Source of the DNA: Alphaproteobacteria bacterium
GTDB taxonomy: Bacteria > Pseudomonadota > Alphaproteobacteria > Rs-D84
DNA length: 32,520 bases
Reading direction: 5' to 3'
Assembly (NCBI GenBank): GCA_009783855.1
Contig: WRCO01000011.1
Coordinates: forward strand, 1 to 32,520
Made by a program: the position numbers and the translations under genes. This document shows, in pieces, positions 1 to 8,103 of the stretch; position 1 is the first letter of the stretch, and every line of letters begins with the position of its first letter. Below the pieces are notes generated by a model. The model was not told where the DNA came from. It saw only the letters and a program-made list of their open reading frames with translations, and searched no databases.

Positions 1-449
1 CAACTGTGACGGCGGGCAAAAGAACCCCAGGTGCGAGGTTTTTCCACAACAAGCACCGGAGCGCTTATTTGCGGTTTCGTTTTGCGCTCGCCCCAGCTTT
101 TGCAACAACGTTTGAATTTCAAGCCCGAATTGCACGGGCATGGGCCGTTGCGCCTTAATTTCTTTTTTTCTGTCGTTTCTGTTTCATTCGGCACCAGTGA
201 TGCCAGTTGATTCAACCATTTCTCGACCGCAGATTTTTCAATCGCAAGGCGCTTGAATTCTGCGGCGCAATCCCAATACTGTTTGCCCACTTCGGGCGAT
301 TCATCTTCCAGAACATTGGTCAATTGGGCCATACATTCGTACGATGCCGCCAATTCCGCCAAATGTTCGACGGGCATGTCCGCGACTTCCGGACTTGTCG
401 GCAGCGGAAGCGACATTTTCGGGTCTACATATTTCATTGTTATTTTCAT
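1..449 (-). CDS. SEC-C motif protein (partial, runs off the left edge)
   Basis: The minus-strand frame starts at ATG 449 and is still open at base 1, giving about 149 residues of the N-terminal part. The first 90 residues look helical and match no family I recognise. At roughly residues 102-116 is a SEC-C zinc-binding motif, RRNGPCPCNSGLKFKRCC, with the CxCxSG...CC spacing of the SecA C-terminus. In other proteins this motif binds zinc and often mediates contact with SecB or ribosomes. The start is supported by an AGAGG ribosome binding site about 7 nt upstream and a clear promoter before it. The tail after the motif is basic. The full function cannot be given because the C-terminus is missing; it is not SecA itself, as none of the ATPase is present. 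Confidence 0.8.
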   Translation of the reverse strand, partial: MKITMKYVDPKMSLPLPTSPEVADMPVEHLAELAASYECMAQLTNVLEDESPEVGKQYWDCAAEFKRLAIEKSAVEKWLNQLASLVPNETETTEKKKLRRNGPCPCNSGLKFKRCCKSWGERKTKPQISAPVLVVEKPRTWGSFARRHS

Positions 450-477
450 CGTAATCCTCTTGATTTATGACCTGTTC

Positions 478-506
478 ATGATAGCGTCTAATTTCAAATT
501 TGTCAA
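478..506 (-). promoter_or_regulatory. Promoter of the SEC-C gene
   Basis: Read on the minus strand there is TTGACA (506-501), a 17-nt spacer and TATCAT (483-478). This is a near-consensus sigma-70 type promoter about 30 nt upstream of the start codon at 449. Confidence 0.7.
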
Positions 507-555
507 ATTATTTTGGGTGTTTTTGGGGTTGCGCCGACGGACTCAAGTTGCTATT

Positions 556-685
556 GTCGGGTTAGTGGTAGTGCTGTAGCAATAGTTGCCAGCTGTCTAT
601 TATACTAGACAACTTGCCCTTTATAAAGGACTGACAACTACTGACTGCTAACCACTAACGCTAACGCTAACACTAACCGCTGACT
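556..685. repeat. Imperfect inverted word repeat in the dnaE leader
   Basis: The left arm (about 556-591) is made of GTTAGTGGTAGTG-like words. The right arm (about 631-685) is made of CTAACCACTAACGCTAAC words in quasi-tandem. The reverse complement of the right arm aligns with the left arm, most clearly at both ends (GGTTAGTG and AGTTG.CAG). The arms enclose an 18-bp palindrome and the palindrome CCTTTATAAAGG (619-630). The repeat runs right up to the dnaE start codon, leaving no obvious ribosome binding site. Confidence 0.6.
594..611. promoter_or_regulatory. 18-bp palindrome TGTCTA-N6-TAGACA upstream of dnaE
   Basis: The sequence TGTCTATTATACTAGACA is a nearly perfect dyad and contains a -10-like TATACT. 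The same arrangement, including the following AACTTG, recurs at 32449-32466, and a third copy lies at 32493-32510. It may be an operator or part of the surrounding inverted repeat; the sequence alone does not decide. Confidence 0.5.
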
Positions 686-3600
686 ATGAATCAATTCGTC
701 CATCTTCGCGTGCATACAAGATATTCTATCGGAACAGGCACTCTGCATATCACAGCCAAGGCCCCGAACCGCGCGACGCTTATAAGCCTTTGCAAGAAAT
801 ACGGCATGCCGGCGGCGGCGATTACCGACAGCAACCTTATGTCCGGGACCGCGGAATTTTCCGCCCTTGCGCCCGGCGCCGGGATTCAGCCGATAATCGG
901 CATCACCGCGACGCTTAACCACCATCAAAACATAGACCCGAAGATTCTGCGCGCCGACCAGTTGTCGCAAATCGTATTGCTTGCCAAAGACAAGATTGGG
1001 TGGAAAAACCTTTGCAAGCTTAATTCGCTTATGTATATGCGGCGCGACGACCGGCATCTTGGCCCCAGTATTACTTGGGATGATTTGGCAACAATGGCGG
1101 ACGGAATCATATGTTTATCAGGCGGGCACGGCGGCCCCATCGGGCATGCGATATTGAATGGTCAAGACAACCTTGCCCGCGACTTCGCCGGGCGGATGCA
1201 ACAAATTTTCGGCAACAGGTTTTATATGGAAATCCAGCGGCACGGATTGGACGCCGAAATCAAAACCGAGCCCGTGTTCTTAAAACTTGCCGCCGAATTA
1301 AATATCCCGATTGTCGCGACGAACGACGTCTTTTTTGCAGAACAGGAAAACTACGAAGCCGAAGACGCCCTTTCATGCGTCCTTCAACAGACCAAAGTAA
1401 TCGACCCGGACCGAGTTCGCAAAAACTGCCACCAGTATTTCAAATCACAGGATGAAATGCGCGAATTGTTTTCCGATTTGCCCGAAGCAATAGAAAACAC
1501 AAACGTCATCGCAAAGCGCTGTGCGTTTCTTGTCGATACCCGGTCGGCGCCCCTGCTTCCGAAATTCGCCGATAATTTGGAAGCGGAATGTCAAATGCTG
1601 CGCGATGATTCGCGCAAAGGCCTTGCCAAACGGCTTTTTGAAAAAAACATTCCGGAAAGCGAACATAAGGCATATTACGACCAATTGGAATTCGAATGCG
1701 ACGTCATCGTCGGCATGGGGTTTCCGGGATATTTCCTTATCGTGGCGGACTATATAGACTGGTGCAAAAGGAACGACGTGCTTGTGGGACCGGGCCGCGG
1801 GTCGGGCGTCGGGTCCATCGTCGCGTGGGCGCTTGGCATTACCAACGTCAATCCTTTGGAATACGGATTGCTGTTTGAAAGATTTATGAATCCGGACCGC
1901 ATAAACATGCCGGATTTTGACGTCGATTTCGAACCGGCGGGAATGGAGCGCGTCATCAATTACCTTTGCGAAAAATACGGCGCGGACCATATTTGCCGCA
2001 TCATCACCTTTGGCAGCATGCAGGCGCGCGGCGCAATCCGCGACATCGGCCGCGTATTCGGAATGCCGTATTCCAAAACCGACCGCTTTGCGAAACTTAT
2101 CCCGTCGGACGCGAAAAAAATATCCGACGCGATAAAGAAATCCGACGATATCCAAGAACTGCTTGACGGCGACGCGGACCTTCGCAAAGTCATCGACGTT
2201 TCCATGGAAATCGAAGGCGCGTACAGAAACATGGGCCAACACGCGTCCGGTTTCGTCATCGGCGACCGACCCACCGTCGAAGTCGCGCCGGTATACCGCG
2301 ACCCGTCCAACGAAATGCCTTCGTGTCAATTCGACGGGCATTATTTGGAATCCGTGGGGCTTATAAAATTTGACTTTTTGGGATTGGAAACGCTTGCCAT
2401 CCTTAAATACGCCGTAAAGATGATTCGCGAAAATCACGGCGTCAATATTGATTTGGACACCATTCCGTTGGAAGATGAAAAGACTTTCGAACGCGTGTGG
2501 CGCGCCGGGCGCACAATCGGCATATTCCAATACGACGCCCCGTTTATGCAGCAGACGCTTAAAAAAATGCAGCCGACGCTGTTCGCGAATATCGCCGCGC
2601 TTACCGCATTGAACCGGCCGGGCCCGATGCAGTATATCCCGTCCTATATCGACCGCATGCACGGCGTTGAAAAAGTCGACTATGTCCATCCAAAGGCCGA
2701 AGAAGTCCTTAGAGAAACGTACGGCATTATCGTTTATCAGGAACAGGTCATGCAATTGTCGCGCACGCTTGCGGGCTTTACGCGCGGCGAATCCGATACC
2801 CTGCGCAAGGGTATGGGCAAAAAGATTAAAGAAGTCATGGACAAGATGCGCGTCCAATTCGTCGAAGGATGCGAACGGGAAAAAACCCTGCTGCGGGACC
2901 AGGCCGAAGAACTTTACGGGCAATTCATGAAATTCGCGGAATACGCGTTCAACAAATCTCATTCCGTCGCATACGCCGTCATCGCGACCCAGTGCGCGTA
3001 TTTGAAAGCCAATTATCCCGCGGAATTCTTTGCGGGAAGCATGTCGTCCAACATCCGCGATTCGGAACAGCTTGCGCTTCATATCGACGACGCGAAATCC
3101 AATTTCAATCTTGAAATTCTTCCACCGGATGTCAATAATTCCGAAAGTTTGTTCAGCGTCAAAGGCGGCAAAATCGTGTTCGCGCTGTCCGCGGTCAAGG
3201 GCGTGGGCACGACCGCAACGGACCAGATTGTCGCAGAACGCGAGTGCCGCGGCAAATTCCAAAACATAACCGATTTCGCAAAAAGATGCGCGCCGTTTAT
3301 CAATAAAAGAATTCTTGAATCGTTTGCGAAAGTCGGCGCATTTGATTCTCTTGTCCAAAATCGCGCGCAACTTTTTATGAACACCGATTTGATTATAAAT
3401 TACGCCGCGAAATCCAAAGACGCCGGCCGGTCGCTTTCGCTGTTCGAAGATACAAGCGCGAACGACGTCATGGAAAACCAATTGCAAAAAAATATGACAC
3501 GCGTCGCGCCGTGGACGTTCGGCGAACAATTGGCGATGGAGCATTCCGTGCTTGGGTACTATATATCCGCGCACCCGCTTGACCAGTACAAGAATATTAT

Positions 3601-4126
3601 AAAGCGTGCAAAGCTTACCACTTCCGAAAGCCTGCAGCGCGCGCGCGACCGCATGCCGGTGCAAATCGCGGTGTCGGTGAATTCTTGGAACCGCCGCACG
3701 ACCAAAAACGGAAACGCGATGATGACAATCAACGCGTCGGACAGCCTTGGCAATATCGACGCCGTCGCGTTCGGCGACGCCATCCCCGCGATTGCGAACG
3801 TCGTCCAGAGCGAATCACTGGTCTTGTTAATCGGCCGCACCGCCGTGCGCGACGATTCCGTATCGCTGTTCGTCGATTCCGTGCAACCGCTGTCCGGATG
3901 GATGGCGGGCGAAGCAACAAGGCTTACCATCAGCGTTGCGAAACAAGAATCGTTGCCGGATGTAAAAAAAATAATCGACGGATTAAAACCCGGAAGAACG
4001 AAAGTGGCGGTATGCTTTGGCGATACGGGAAAGCCCACTTGCCTGGCGCTTCCGGCGTCGGTTACACTGACCCCGAACATAATGACGGATTTGAGCGCAA
4101 TCGACGTCCGCGCAACGATTGAATAA
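686..4126 (+). CDS. dnaE: DNA polymerase III subunit alpha
   Basis: The replicative polymerase subunit that synthesises DNA at the fork. It has 1146 residues, close to the usual length of about 1150-1180. The N-terminal PHP domain starts with HLRVHTRYS. The C-family palm carries VGPGRGSGVGS and MPDFDVDFE (residues 408-416), whose aspartates bind catalytic magnesium, followed by ALNRPGPMQYIP and YGIIVYQEQVMQ. A tandem HhH region and an OB-fold near the C-terminus (from about residue 990) complete the family layout. ATG 686 is chosen because the PHP motif follows at once; no clear Shine-Dalgarno sequence precedes it, since the leader is an inverted repeat. rsmH follows after 5 nt and is probably cotranscribed. 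It looks like the main DnaE1 rather than the mutasome DnaE2, because no imuA/imuB genes are nearby. Confidence 0.97.
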   Translation: MNQFVHLRVHTRYSIGTGTLHITAKAPNRATLISLCKKYGMPAAAITDSNLMSGTAEFSALAPGAGIQPIIGITATLNHHQNIDPKILRADQLSQIVLLAKDKIGWKNLCKLNSLMYMRRDDRHLGPSITWDDLATMADGIICLSGGHGGPIGHAILNGQDNLARDFAGRMQQIFGNRFYMEIQRHGLDAEIKTEPVFLKLAAELNIPIVATNDVFFAEQENYEAEDALSCVLQQTKVIDPDRVRKNCHQYFKSQDEMRELFSDLPEAIENTNVIAKRCAFLVDTRSAPLLPKFADNLEAECQMLRDDSRKGLAKRLFEKNIPESEHKAYYDQLEFECDVIVGMGFPGYFLIVADYIDWCKRNDVLVGPGRGSGVGSIVAWALGITNVNPLEYGLLFERFMNPDRINMPDFDVDFEPAGMERVINYLCEKYGADHICRIITFGSMQARGAIRDIGRVFGMPYSKTDRFAKLIPSDAKKISDAIKKSDDIQELLDGDADLRKVIDVSMEIEGAYRNMGQHASGFVIGDRPTVEVAPVYRDPSNEMPSCQFDGHYLESVGLIKFDFLGLETLAILKYAVKMIRENHGVNIDLDTIPLEDEKTFERVWRAGRTIGIFQYDAPFMQQTLKKMQPTLFANIAALTALNRPGPMQYIPSYIDRMHGVEKVDYVHPKAEEVLRETYGIIVYQEQVMQLSRTLAGFTRGESDTLRKGMGKKIKEVMDKMRVQFVEGCEREKTLLRDQAEELYGQFMKFAEYAFNKSHSVAYAVIATQCAYLKANYPAEFFAGSMSSNIRDSEQLALHIDDAKSNFNLEILPPDVNNSESLFSVKGGKIVFALSAVKGVGTTATDQIVAERECRGKFQNITDFAKRCAPFINKRILESFAKVGAFDSLVQNRAQLFMNTDLIINYAAKSKDAGRSLSLFEDTSANDVMENQLQKNMTRVAPWTFGEQLAMEHSVLGYYISAHPLDQYKNIIKRAKLTTSESLQRARDRMPVQIAVSVNSWNRRTTKNGNAMMTINASDSLGNIDAVAFGDAIPAIANVVQSESLVLLIGRTAVRDDSVSLFVDSVQPLSGWMAGEATRLTISVAKQESLPDVKKIIDGLKPGRTKVAVCFGDTGKPTCLALPASVTLTPNIMTDLSAIDVRATIE

Positions 4127-4131
4127 GGCAT

Positions 4132-5013
4132 ATGAACCACATACCCGTTCTCTTGGATGAAGTCTTGCGCACGCTTGGAAACGTGTCCGGCAAAGTTATT
4201 GCCGATTGCACTTTTGGCGCGGGGGGATATTCGCGCGCATTTTTGGAACGCGGGGCAAATGTGATTGCTTTCGACCGCGACCCGTCGGTTTTACCCACGG
4301 CGCAAAAATTGACGGCCAAGTTCCCTGGAAAATTTGAACTTATTAACAAACCGTTTTCGAATCTCAAATCTCAAATTTCAAATTTCAAATCTCAAATTGA
4401 CGCCATTGTTTTCGACTTCGGCGTGTCGTCGATGCAGATTGATACGGCAGAGCGCGGATTTTCTTGGCGGTTTGACGCGCCGCTTGATATGCGGATGGAT
4501 ACGGGGGCCTTTGATATCCGCCCCCTGCAGACTGCGGCACAGTTAATAGAAATTTCTTCGGTCGCCAACCTGGTCCGCATATTACGCGAATATGGCGATG
4601 TGAAAAAGGCGTCCGCAATTGCGCGCGCGATGAAAGAAAAGTTACCGCAAACTACGTTTGAATTACGCGATTTGATTTATAACCCGAAAGACATTGCGCC
4701 GGTGTTCCAAGCGCTTCGCATCGCGGTCAATGATGAATTGGGTGAAATTGCGGCGGCGCTTTCCGCCGTGCCGGAATTGCTTGCGCCGGGCGGCGTATGC
4801 GTTTGCGTGACATTTCATTCTTTGGAAGACAGACTTGTCAAAAATACATTCCGCGAATGGACGACGGCAAAGGGCGACCCGAAATTACCGACCGCACCGG
4901 ACGCGGGGGCTGCGCCCATGCGATTATTAAAAACCGCCACGCCGACGGATGCCGAAATCGCCGCAAATCCGCGGGCGCGCAGCGCGCACATGCGCGCCGT
5001 CATCATGGTCTAA
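4132..5013 (+). CDS. rsmH: 16S rRNA (cytosine(1402)-N4)-methyltransferase RsmH
   Basis: Methylates N4 of C1402 in the decoding centre of 16S rRNA using S-adenosylmethionine. The 293 residues show HIPVLLDEVL at the N-terminus, the SAM-binding DCTFGAGGYSRAFL, AFDRDPS, FGVSSMQIDTAERGFSW, PLDMRMD, QALRIAVNDELGEI, FHSLEDRLVK and NPRARSAHMRA at the C-terminus, all typical of RsmH/MraW. Residues about 76-89 are encoded by a low-complexity stretch of CAAATCTCAAATTTC words, which adds a short segment before the conserved AIVFDFGVSS. The gene usually sits in the mraZ-rsmH-ftsL-ftsI division cluster; here it follows dnaE and is followed by unrelated genes. Confidence 0.95.
   Translation: MNHIPVLLDEVLRTLGNVSGKVIADCTFGAGGYSRAFLERGANVIAFDRDPSVLPTAQKLTAKFPGKFELINKPFSNLKSQISNFKSQIDAIVFDFGVSSMQIDTAERGFSWRFDAPLDMRMDTGAFDIRPLQTAAQLIEISSVANLVRILREYGDVKKASAIARAMKEKLPQTTFELRDLIYNPKDIAPVFQALRIAVNDELGEIAAALSAVPELLAPGGVCVCVTFHSLEDRLVKNTFREWTTAKGDPKLPTAPDAGAAPMRLLKTATPTDAEIAANPRARSAHMRAVIMV
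4361..4398 (+). repeat. In-frame quasi-tandem CAAATCT/TTCAAAT repeat inside rsmH
   Basis: The words TCTCAAA, TTTCAAA and TCTCAAAT repeat about five times. The stretch keeps the reading frame and encodes NLKSQISNFKSQI in a variable loop of RsmH. A shorter inverse word (AAAATTTGAA) lies about 30 nt upstream. Confidence 0.7.
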
Positions 5014-5020
5014 TTTATAG

Positions 5021-5049
5021 TTGACTGGATTTCCGAAAGTTGTTATAAA
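5021..5049 (+). promoter_or_regulatory. Promoter of the membrane thiol protein operon
   Basis: TTGACT (5021-5026), a 17-nt spacer and TATAAA (5044-5049) lie directly after the rsmH stop codon. The next gene therefore starts its own transcription unit. Confidence 0.75.
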
Positions 5050-5080
5050 AAACTTGAAATAACCCAAAAGGAAAGAAACC

Positions 5081-5686
5081 ATGAAAAAACTTTTGAAAAC
5101 TATCCCAGTATTTGCATTGGGCTTTATGCCGGTTGCCGCACTTGCCGTGTGCCCGGTCTGCACCGCCGGCATCGCCATCGGATTGGAAGGAATGCGGTTC
5201 CTTGGCGTCGATGACATGATAACCGGTGTTTGGGCGGGCGGACTTGTCCTTTCGCTTATATTCTGGACCACAAGCAAGATGCACAAAAAAGGCGTGAAGA
5301 ACGCGCTTTGGTATCTTCTTGCCGCCGCTTTGTGGCTGTCATTGCTGCCGATGACTTGGCTTCTTCCCAATGCCAATCCGTTCGGCGAATATACGTTCCT
5401 TGGGATTGATAAGTTCCTGTTCGGCATAATCGTCGGTATGGTCACGTTCTATGCCGCCGCAAGCTGGCACAACCGCATCAAGAAACGCAATGGCGGCGTC
5501 TCGTGGTTCCCGATGCAGAAAGTCGTATGGCCGATCGGCGCCCTGTTAATCGCTTCGGCTGTTCTTGCCGGCGCGCTGCGCTTGACCGATGATACGCCCT
5601 GCCCGCTTCAGAATCTTCCGCCGTGCGAAGAGTCCGCGGAATTTGAAGAAATGGAAATGATTGAACATATAGAGCCACAGGAGTAA
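5081..5686 (+). CDS. Inner-membrane protein with two periplasmic cysteine pairs
   Basis: 201 residues. An N-terminal signal-like segment ends at ALA, just before CPVC (Cys24, Cys27). Four further hydrophobic helices lie at about 45-64, 76-95, 110-129 and 147-166. The loops with KMHKKGVK and HNRIKKR are positive and so probably cytoplasmic, which puts the CPVC end and the C-terminal CPLQNLPPC (Cys174, Cys182) both on the periplasmic side. The tail is acidic. The layout recalls small thiol-redox or metal-handling membrane proteins such as DsbB or VKOR types, but there is no clear family match, so the role is inference. AAGGAAAG precedes the ATG, and a strong promoter drives it together with the next gene, 3 nt downstream. 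Confidence 0.8.
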   Translation: MKKLLKTIPVFALGFMPVAALAVCPVCTAGIAIGLEGMRFLGVDDMITGVWAGGLVLSLIFWTTSKMHKKGVKNALWYLLAAALWLSLLPMTWLLPNANPFGEYTFLGIDKFLFGIIVGMVTFYAAASWHNRIKKRNGGVSWFPMQKVVWPIGALLIASAVLAGALRLTDDTPCPLQNLPPCEESAEFEEMEMIEHIEPQE

Positions 5687-5689
5687 AAA

Positions 5690-6319
5690 ATGAAGAAAGA
5701 AAAACTTTCAATGGAACAACTTATAGAAAAAGCGGACGCCGCGAAAAAGGCGAACCCGTTGGATTTGTCATCGGACCAGGATTTGACGGTCGCGCTGATG
5801 AACCTTACATCGCTTGAAGAGCACTTTTTCTTCAGCGGCGGCAAAACGGGCAAGACCGGATTCTATGACCTTATCAACATCGTCCGCGAAATGCGCAAAG
5901 AATTGATGGACCGCGTCGTGAAAAAATCCGGCGGCGACCATGGCGAAGTCTGGTGCATATCGAAACACCTTTTGGCGGCAAGCATGCGCCTTATGGAAGT
6001 TGGGACCAAGGCCCTTGGCGCCGGCAAAAACGACGAAGCGTACAACATGTTCAACAAAGCGTACGATTTGTATTCGTTGTTCTGGGGAATCAATATGGAC
6101 CTTGTCGATTTGTCGGGCACGCAAAAGAAAGACGATAAATTGCCGCACGGTTTGGACATCTGGGTGAATGATGTGAAAAAAGAGGCACAGCCCGAAACCA
6201 AAACAGCCGCCGCGCCCGCCGCATCGGCGCCGGCCGAAGCGCCCGCGGAAAAGGGGGGAGGCCTTACCGGCCGTTTGGGCTCTTGGGTAAAGAATGCCGT
6301 AAACTGTTGTCTTGAATAA
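5690..6319 (+). CDS. Conserved helical cytoplasmic protein, partner of the CPVC membrane protein
   Basis: 209 residues with no signal peptide. Residues 1-165 look like a compact helical domain with the striking stretches TSLEEHFFFSGGKTGK, GEVWCISKHLLAASMRL and YDLYSLFWGINMDLVDL. After about residue 170 comes an alanine/proline/glutamate linker and then a short C-terminal segment, LTGRLGSWVKNAVNCCLE, that could be an amphipathic membrane-binding helix. The ribosome binding site GGAG overlaps the stop of the upstream gene, so the two are translationally linked, and a terminator follows. I do not recognise a named family. The tight pairing suggests the two proteins work together, perhaps as a cytoplasmic partner of the membrane protein. 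Confidence 0.8.
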   Translation: MKKEKLSMEQLIEKADAAKKANPLDLSSDQDLTVALMNLTSLEEHFFFSGGKTGKTGFYDLINIVREMRKELMDRVVKKSGGDHGEVWCISKHLLAASMRLMEVGTKALGAGKNDEAYNMFNKAYDLYSLFWGINMDLVDLSGTQKKDDKLPHGLDIWVNDVKKEAQPETKTAAAPAASAPAEAPAEKGGGLTGRLGSWVKNAVNCCLE

Positions 6320-6321
6320 AA

Positions 6322-6343
6322 GCCCGCCGGATGGCGGGTTTTT
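6322..6343 (+). terminator. Rho-independent terminator
   Basis: GCCCGCC-GGAT-GGCGGGT followed by TTTT, immediately after the stop codon of the 209-residue protein gene. Confidence 0.85.
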
Positions 6344-6394
6344 AATGACCGGTGCCTATGCTTTATTCTTGCTGGATTTATGGAAATAGCCCGT

Positions 6395-6400
6395 TATAAT
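6395..6400 (+). promoter_or_regulatory. -10 element TATAAT of the unknown gene/NADAR operon
   Basis: A perfect TATAAT lies 20 nt before the GTG start at 6420. The -35 region is weak; CTGGAT at 17-nt spacing is the best fit. Confidence 0.55.
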
Positions 6401-6419
6401 CATCCGAAGAAGGTAAAAA

Positions 6420-6908
6420 GTGAATCGCACAAGTTTAGATAAAATCTTCGGACATTCCGTTCCGGAATATAAAATCCACAATATAGACTCCGGCGGATAT
6501 TCCAATTGGAAAAAAGACGGGGTTGAAGTGTGGGCGGCCGGCAGGCATCCGAACCTTGCGGATTATGAAATCCTTTTGTCGCAGACGCTGAAAGAAATAT
6601 ATGCCACTATCGGTGCATCGTGCGATGAATACGACCCGACCAGCGTTTGGGGGCTTGCCGAAATGTCCGCGCGCGCCATAATCAGCCGCGAGTTTGGCGA
6701 CGAATGGAAGGATTATGCCGGACAAGGCGATTTATACAACCAAATGAATTCGCCATATCATGCCGTTATTGAACCGTTGTGGGCAAATCGGACAGATTTT
6801 AATGATTATCTGGTGAAAGCGCTGGCGCATTTCAAAGACAATCCGCTGTCTGTCAAAATGCCGGACATCCGATGGAATGCAAATTGCGAATTAGAAATCA
6901 AACAATAA
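6420..6908 (+). CDS. Hypothetical protein upstream of NADAR
   Basis: 162 residues starting at GTG 6420, with AGAAGG about 7 nt upstream. There is no signal peptide or membrane segment. The sequence is mixed alpha/beta in character and rich in Trp and Tyr (WKKDGVEVWAAGRHP, ISREFGDEWKDYAGQGD, DIRWNANCELEIK). I recognise no family and see no catalytic signature. The NADAR gene follows after 22 nt and has no promoter of its own that I can see, so the two are probably one transcription unit and may be functionally linked. Confidence 0.75.
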   Translation: MNRTSLDKIFGHSVPEYKIHNIDSGGYSNWKKDGVEVWAAGRHPNLADYEILLSQTLKEIYATIGASCDEYDPTSVWGLAEMSARAIISREFGDEWKDYAGQGDLYNQMNSPYHAVIEPLWANRTDFNDYLVKALAHFKDNPLSVKMPDIRWNANCELEIKQ

Positions 6909-6930
6909 TAACCCGGAGCATGGTTATATT

Positions 6931-7416
6931 ATGTGGCCGTTCGATTTATTCAAACAAACAAAAATTATTCCGACATTTACAACGCCGGACGCAAGATTTC
7001 TGTCCAACTTTTATCCATTCAAAAAAAATGGGCAATATCCGCATAAATTAAAAATTTACTATTATGGAGTGTTATTTTCATGCACCGAGACCGCTTATCA
7101 AGCGGCCAAAACAATGGATATGGAATTACGATATAAAATATCGCAGATGAACCCGTTCGAAGCGGTGGCTTTATCAAAAAGCGGCGGCATTCCGACAAGG
7201 AAAGACTGGGATGCCGTAAAATACAGCGTCATGGAGGATTTGGTTTGGCAGAAATTCCAACATCCGGAATTGAAAAAGATGTTATTGAAAACGAAAAATG
7301 CAATTTTGCAAGAAGGCAATACCTGGGGCGATGTCTATTGGGGAATCTGCAATGGCGTTGGTGAAAACAATCTTGGCAAGATTTTAATGGCGACCAGGGA
7401 TAAATTACGCAGGTAA
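6931..7416 (+). CDS. NADAR family protein (YbiA/DUF1768-like N-glycosidase)
   Basis: 161 residues. The family marks are FLSNFYP (residues 23-29), ETAYQAAK (53-60), the WQKFQHPELKKMLLKT helix, and the C-terminal GNTWGDVYWGIC...GENNLGKILMATR. Proteins of this fold cleave N-glycosidic bonds: YbiA removes damaged riboflavin intermediates, and other members reverse guanine ADP-ribosylation. Which substrate applies here cannot be read from the sequence. The start is ATG 6931, 13 nt after a GGAG, slightly far for a Shine-Dalgarno sequence. It shares an operon with the unknown 162-residue gene and ends before a symmetric terminator. Confidence 0.88.
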   Translation: MWPFDLFKQTKIIPTFTTPDARFLSNFYPFKKNGQYPHKLKIYYYGVLFSCTETAYQAAKTMDMELRYKISQMNPFEAVALSKSGGIPTRKDWDAVKYSVMEDLVWQKFQHPELKKMLLKTKNAILQEGNTWGDVYWGICNGVGENNLGKILMATRDKLRR

Positions 7417-7449
7417 AAGACTTCCCTGCGCTTTTTTTACCATTTAATA

Positions 7450-7474
7450 AAAAATCCCGCGTTGCGGGATTTTT
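7450..7474. terminator. Bidirectional terminator between convergent genes
   Basis: AAAAATCCCGC-GTT-GCGGGATTTTT is a perfect symmetric hairpin with A and T tracts. It serves the NADAR gene on the plus strand and the small membrane protein gene on the minus strand. Confidence 0.85.
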
Positions 7475-7475
7475 C

Positions 7476-7778
7476 TTATTCAGCCATTGCGCATGGGATA
7501 AAAGCTTCCCGTAATTTCGGTCCAACGGAATCGGGCCAATCGGACGCGCCGTCTGCTTTCAGAATCGCTTTTGCTTCTTTCCTGCTAAGCGTCCGCCTCA
7601 AGTGCGTTTCCATGCATTCCCGCATATCTTCGGGCATATTGGTCTGGGCAAATATGGCGTCGATTTTCTGTGCCGCTCTGCTTTGCGCCGAAGGACGCGC
7701 GACCATTGTGATTATAATCGCCACGACGCCGATTGCGACTATGCCCGCTGCGACTTTGATTAACATTTGTTTGTTCAT
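7476..7778 (-). CDS. Small membrane-anchored hypothetical protein
   Basis: 100 residues with one N-terminal transmembrane helix (about residues 8-27, AAGIVAIGVVAIIITMVA). A soluble, probably periplasmic domain of about 70 residues contains Cys55 and Cys97, which could form a disulphide, and the basic helix THLRRTLSRKEAKAIL. AAAGGATAG lies just upstream of the ATG. No family is recognised. Confidence 0.75.
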   Translation of the reverse strand: MNKQMLIKVAAGIVAIGVVAIIITMVARPSAQSRAAQKIDAIFAQTNMPEDMRECMETHLRRTLSRKEAKAILKADGASDWPDSVGPKLREAFIPCAMAE

Positions 7779-7858
7779 TTTCTATCCTTTGTTTAATTGT
7801 TACAAGCGTGATTCTATGACCAAAAGCAAACTATAGCAAGGACAAAATGATTTTTTCC

Positions 7859-7885
7859 TTGCAAAATGCAAAAAAACAATATAAT
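7859..7885 (+). promoter_or_regulatory. Probable promoter of tRNA-Asp
   Basis: TTGCAA (7859-7864) and TATAAT (7880-7885) with a short 15-nt spacer lie 44 nt before the tRNA. Confidence 0.45.
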
Positions 7886-7928
7886 ATTTGCGGGCTTTCC
7901 CGTCGTCAAGACCGCGGAGGGCAGAGTC

Positions 7929-8005
7929 GGGGTTGTAGCTCAGTTGGTTAGAGCGTCTGCCTGTCACGCAGAAGGCCGCGGGTTCGAGCCCCGTCAATCC
8001 CGCCA
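7929..8005 (+). tRNA. tRNA-Asp (anticodon GTC)
   Basis: 77 nt with encoded CCA. The acceptor stem GGGGTTG/CAATCCC has one G-U pair, the discriminator base is G, the anticodon loop is CTGTCAC and the T-loop is TTCGAGC. It is followed by a structured spacer and tRNA-Glu. Confidence 0.97.
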
Positions 8006-8085
8006 CCAATTTTCGTTATTAAGCGCGAAGCGCGAAATTAAGAAAATTGGGTGCCTCGGTTGTTGCGCAGGCAACAGACGGACCG
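8006..8085 (+). repeat. Post-tRNA double-hairpin spacer, copy A
   Basis: Hairpin 1 is closed by CCAATTTTC (8006-8014) and GAAAATTGG (8042-8050). It is followed by GTGCCTCG (8051-8058), a second hairpin TGTTGC-GCAG-GCAACA (8061-8076) and GACGG. The same order of parts with different stem bases follows tRNA-Thr. Confidence 0.65.
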
Positions 8086-8103
8086 GGACAAACATGGCAG
8101 TCT

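Noticed and set aside
1445-3664. Very long open frame (739 codons) antisense to dnaE
   Set aside because: It mirrors the codon bias of dnaE, has no recognisable domain and no ribosome binding site; dnaE on the other strand is certain.
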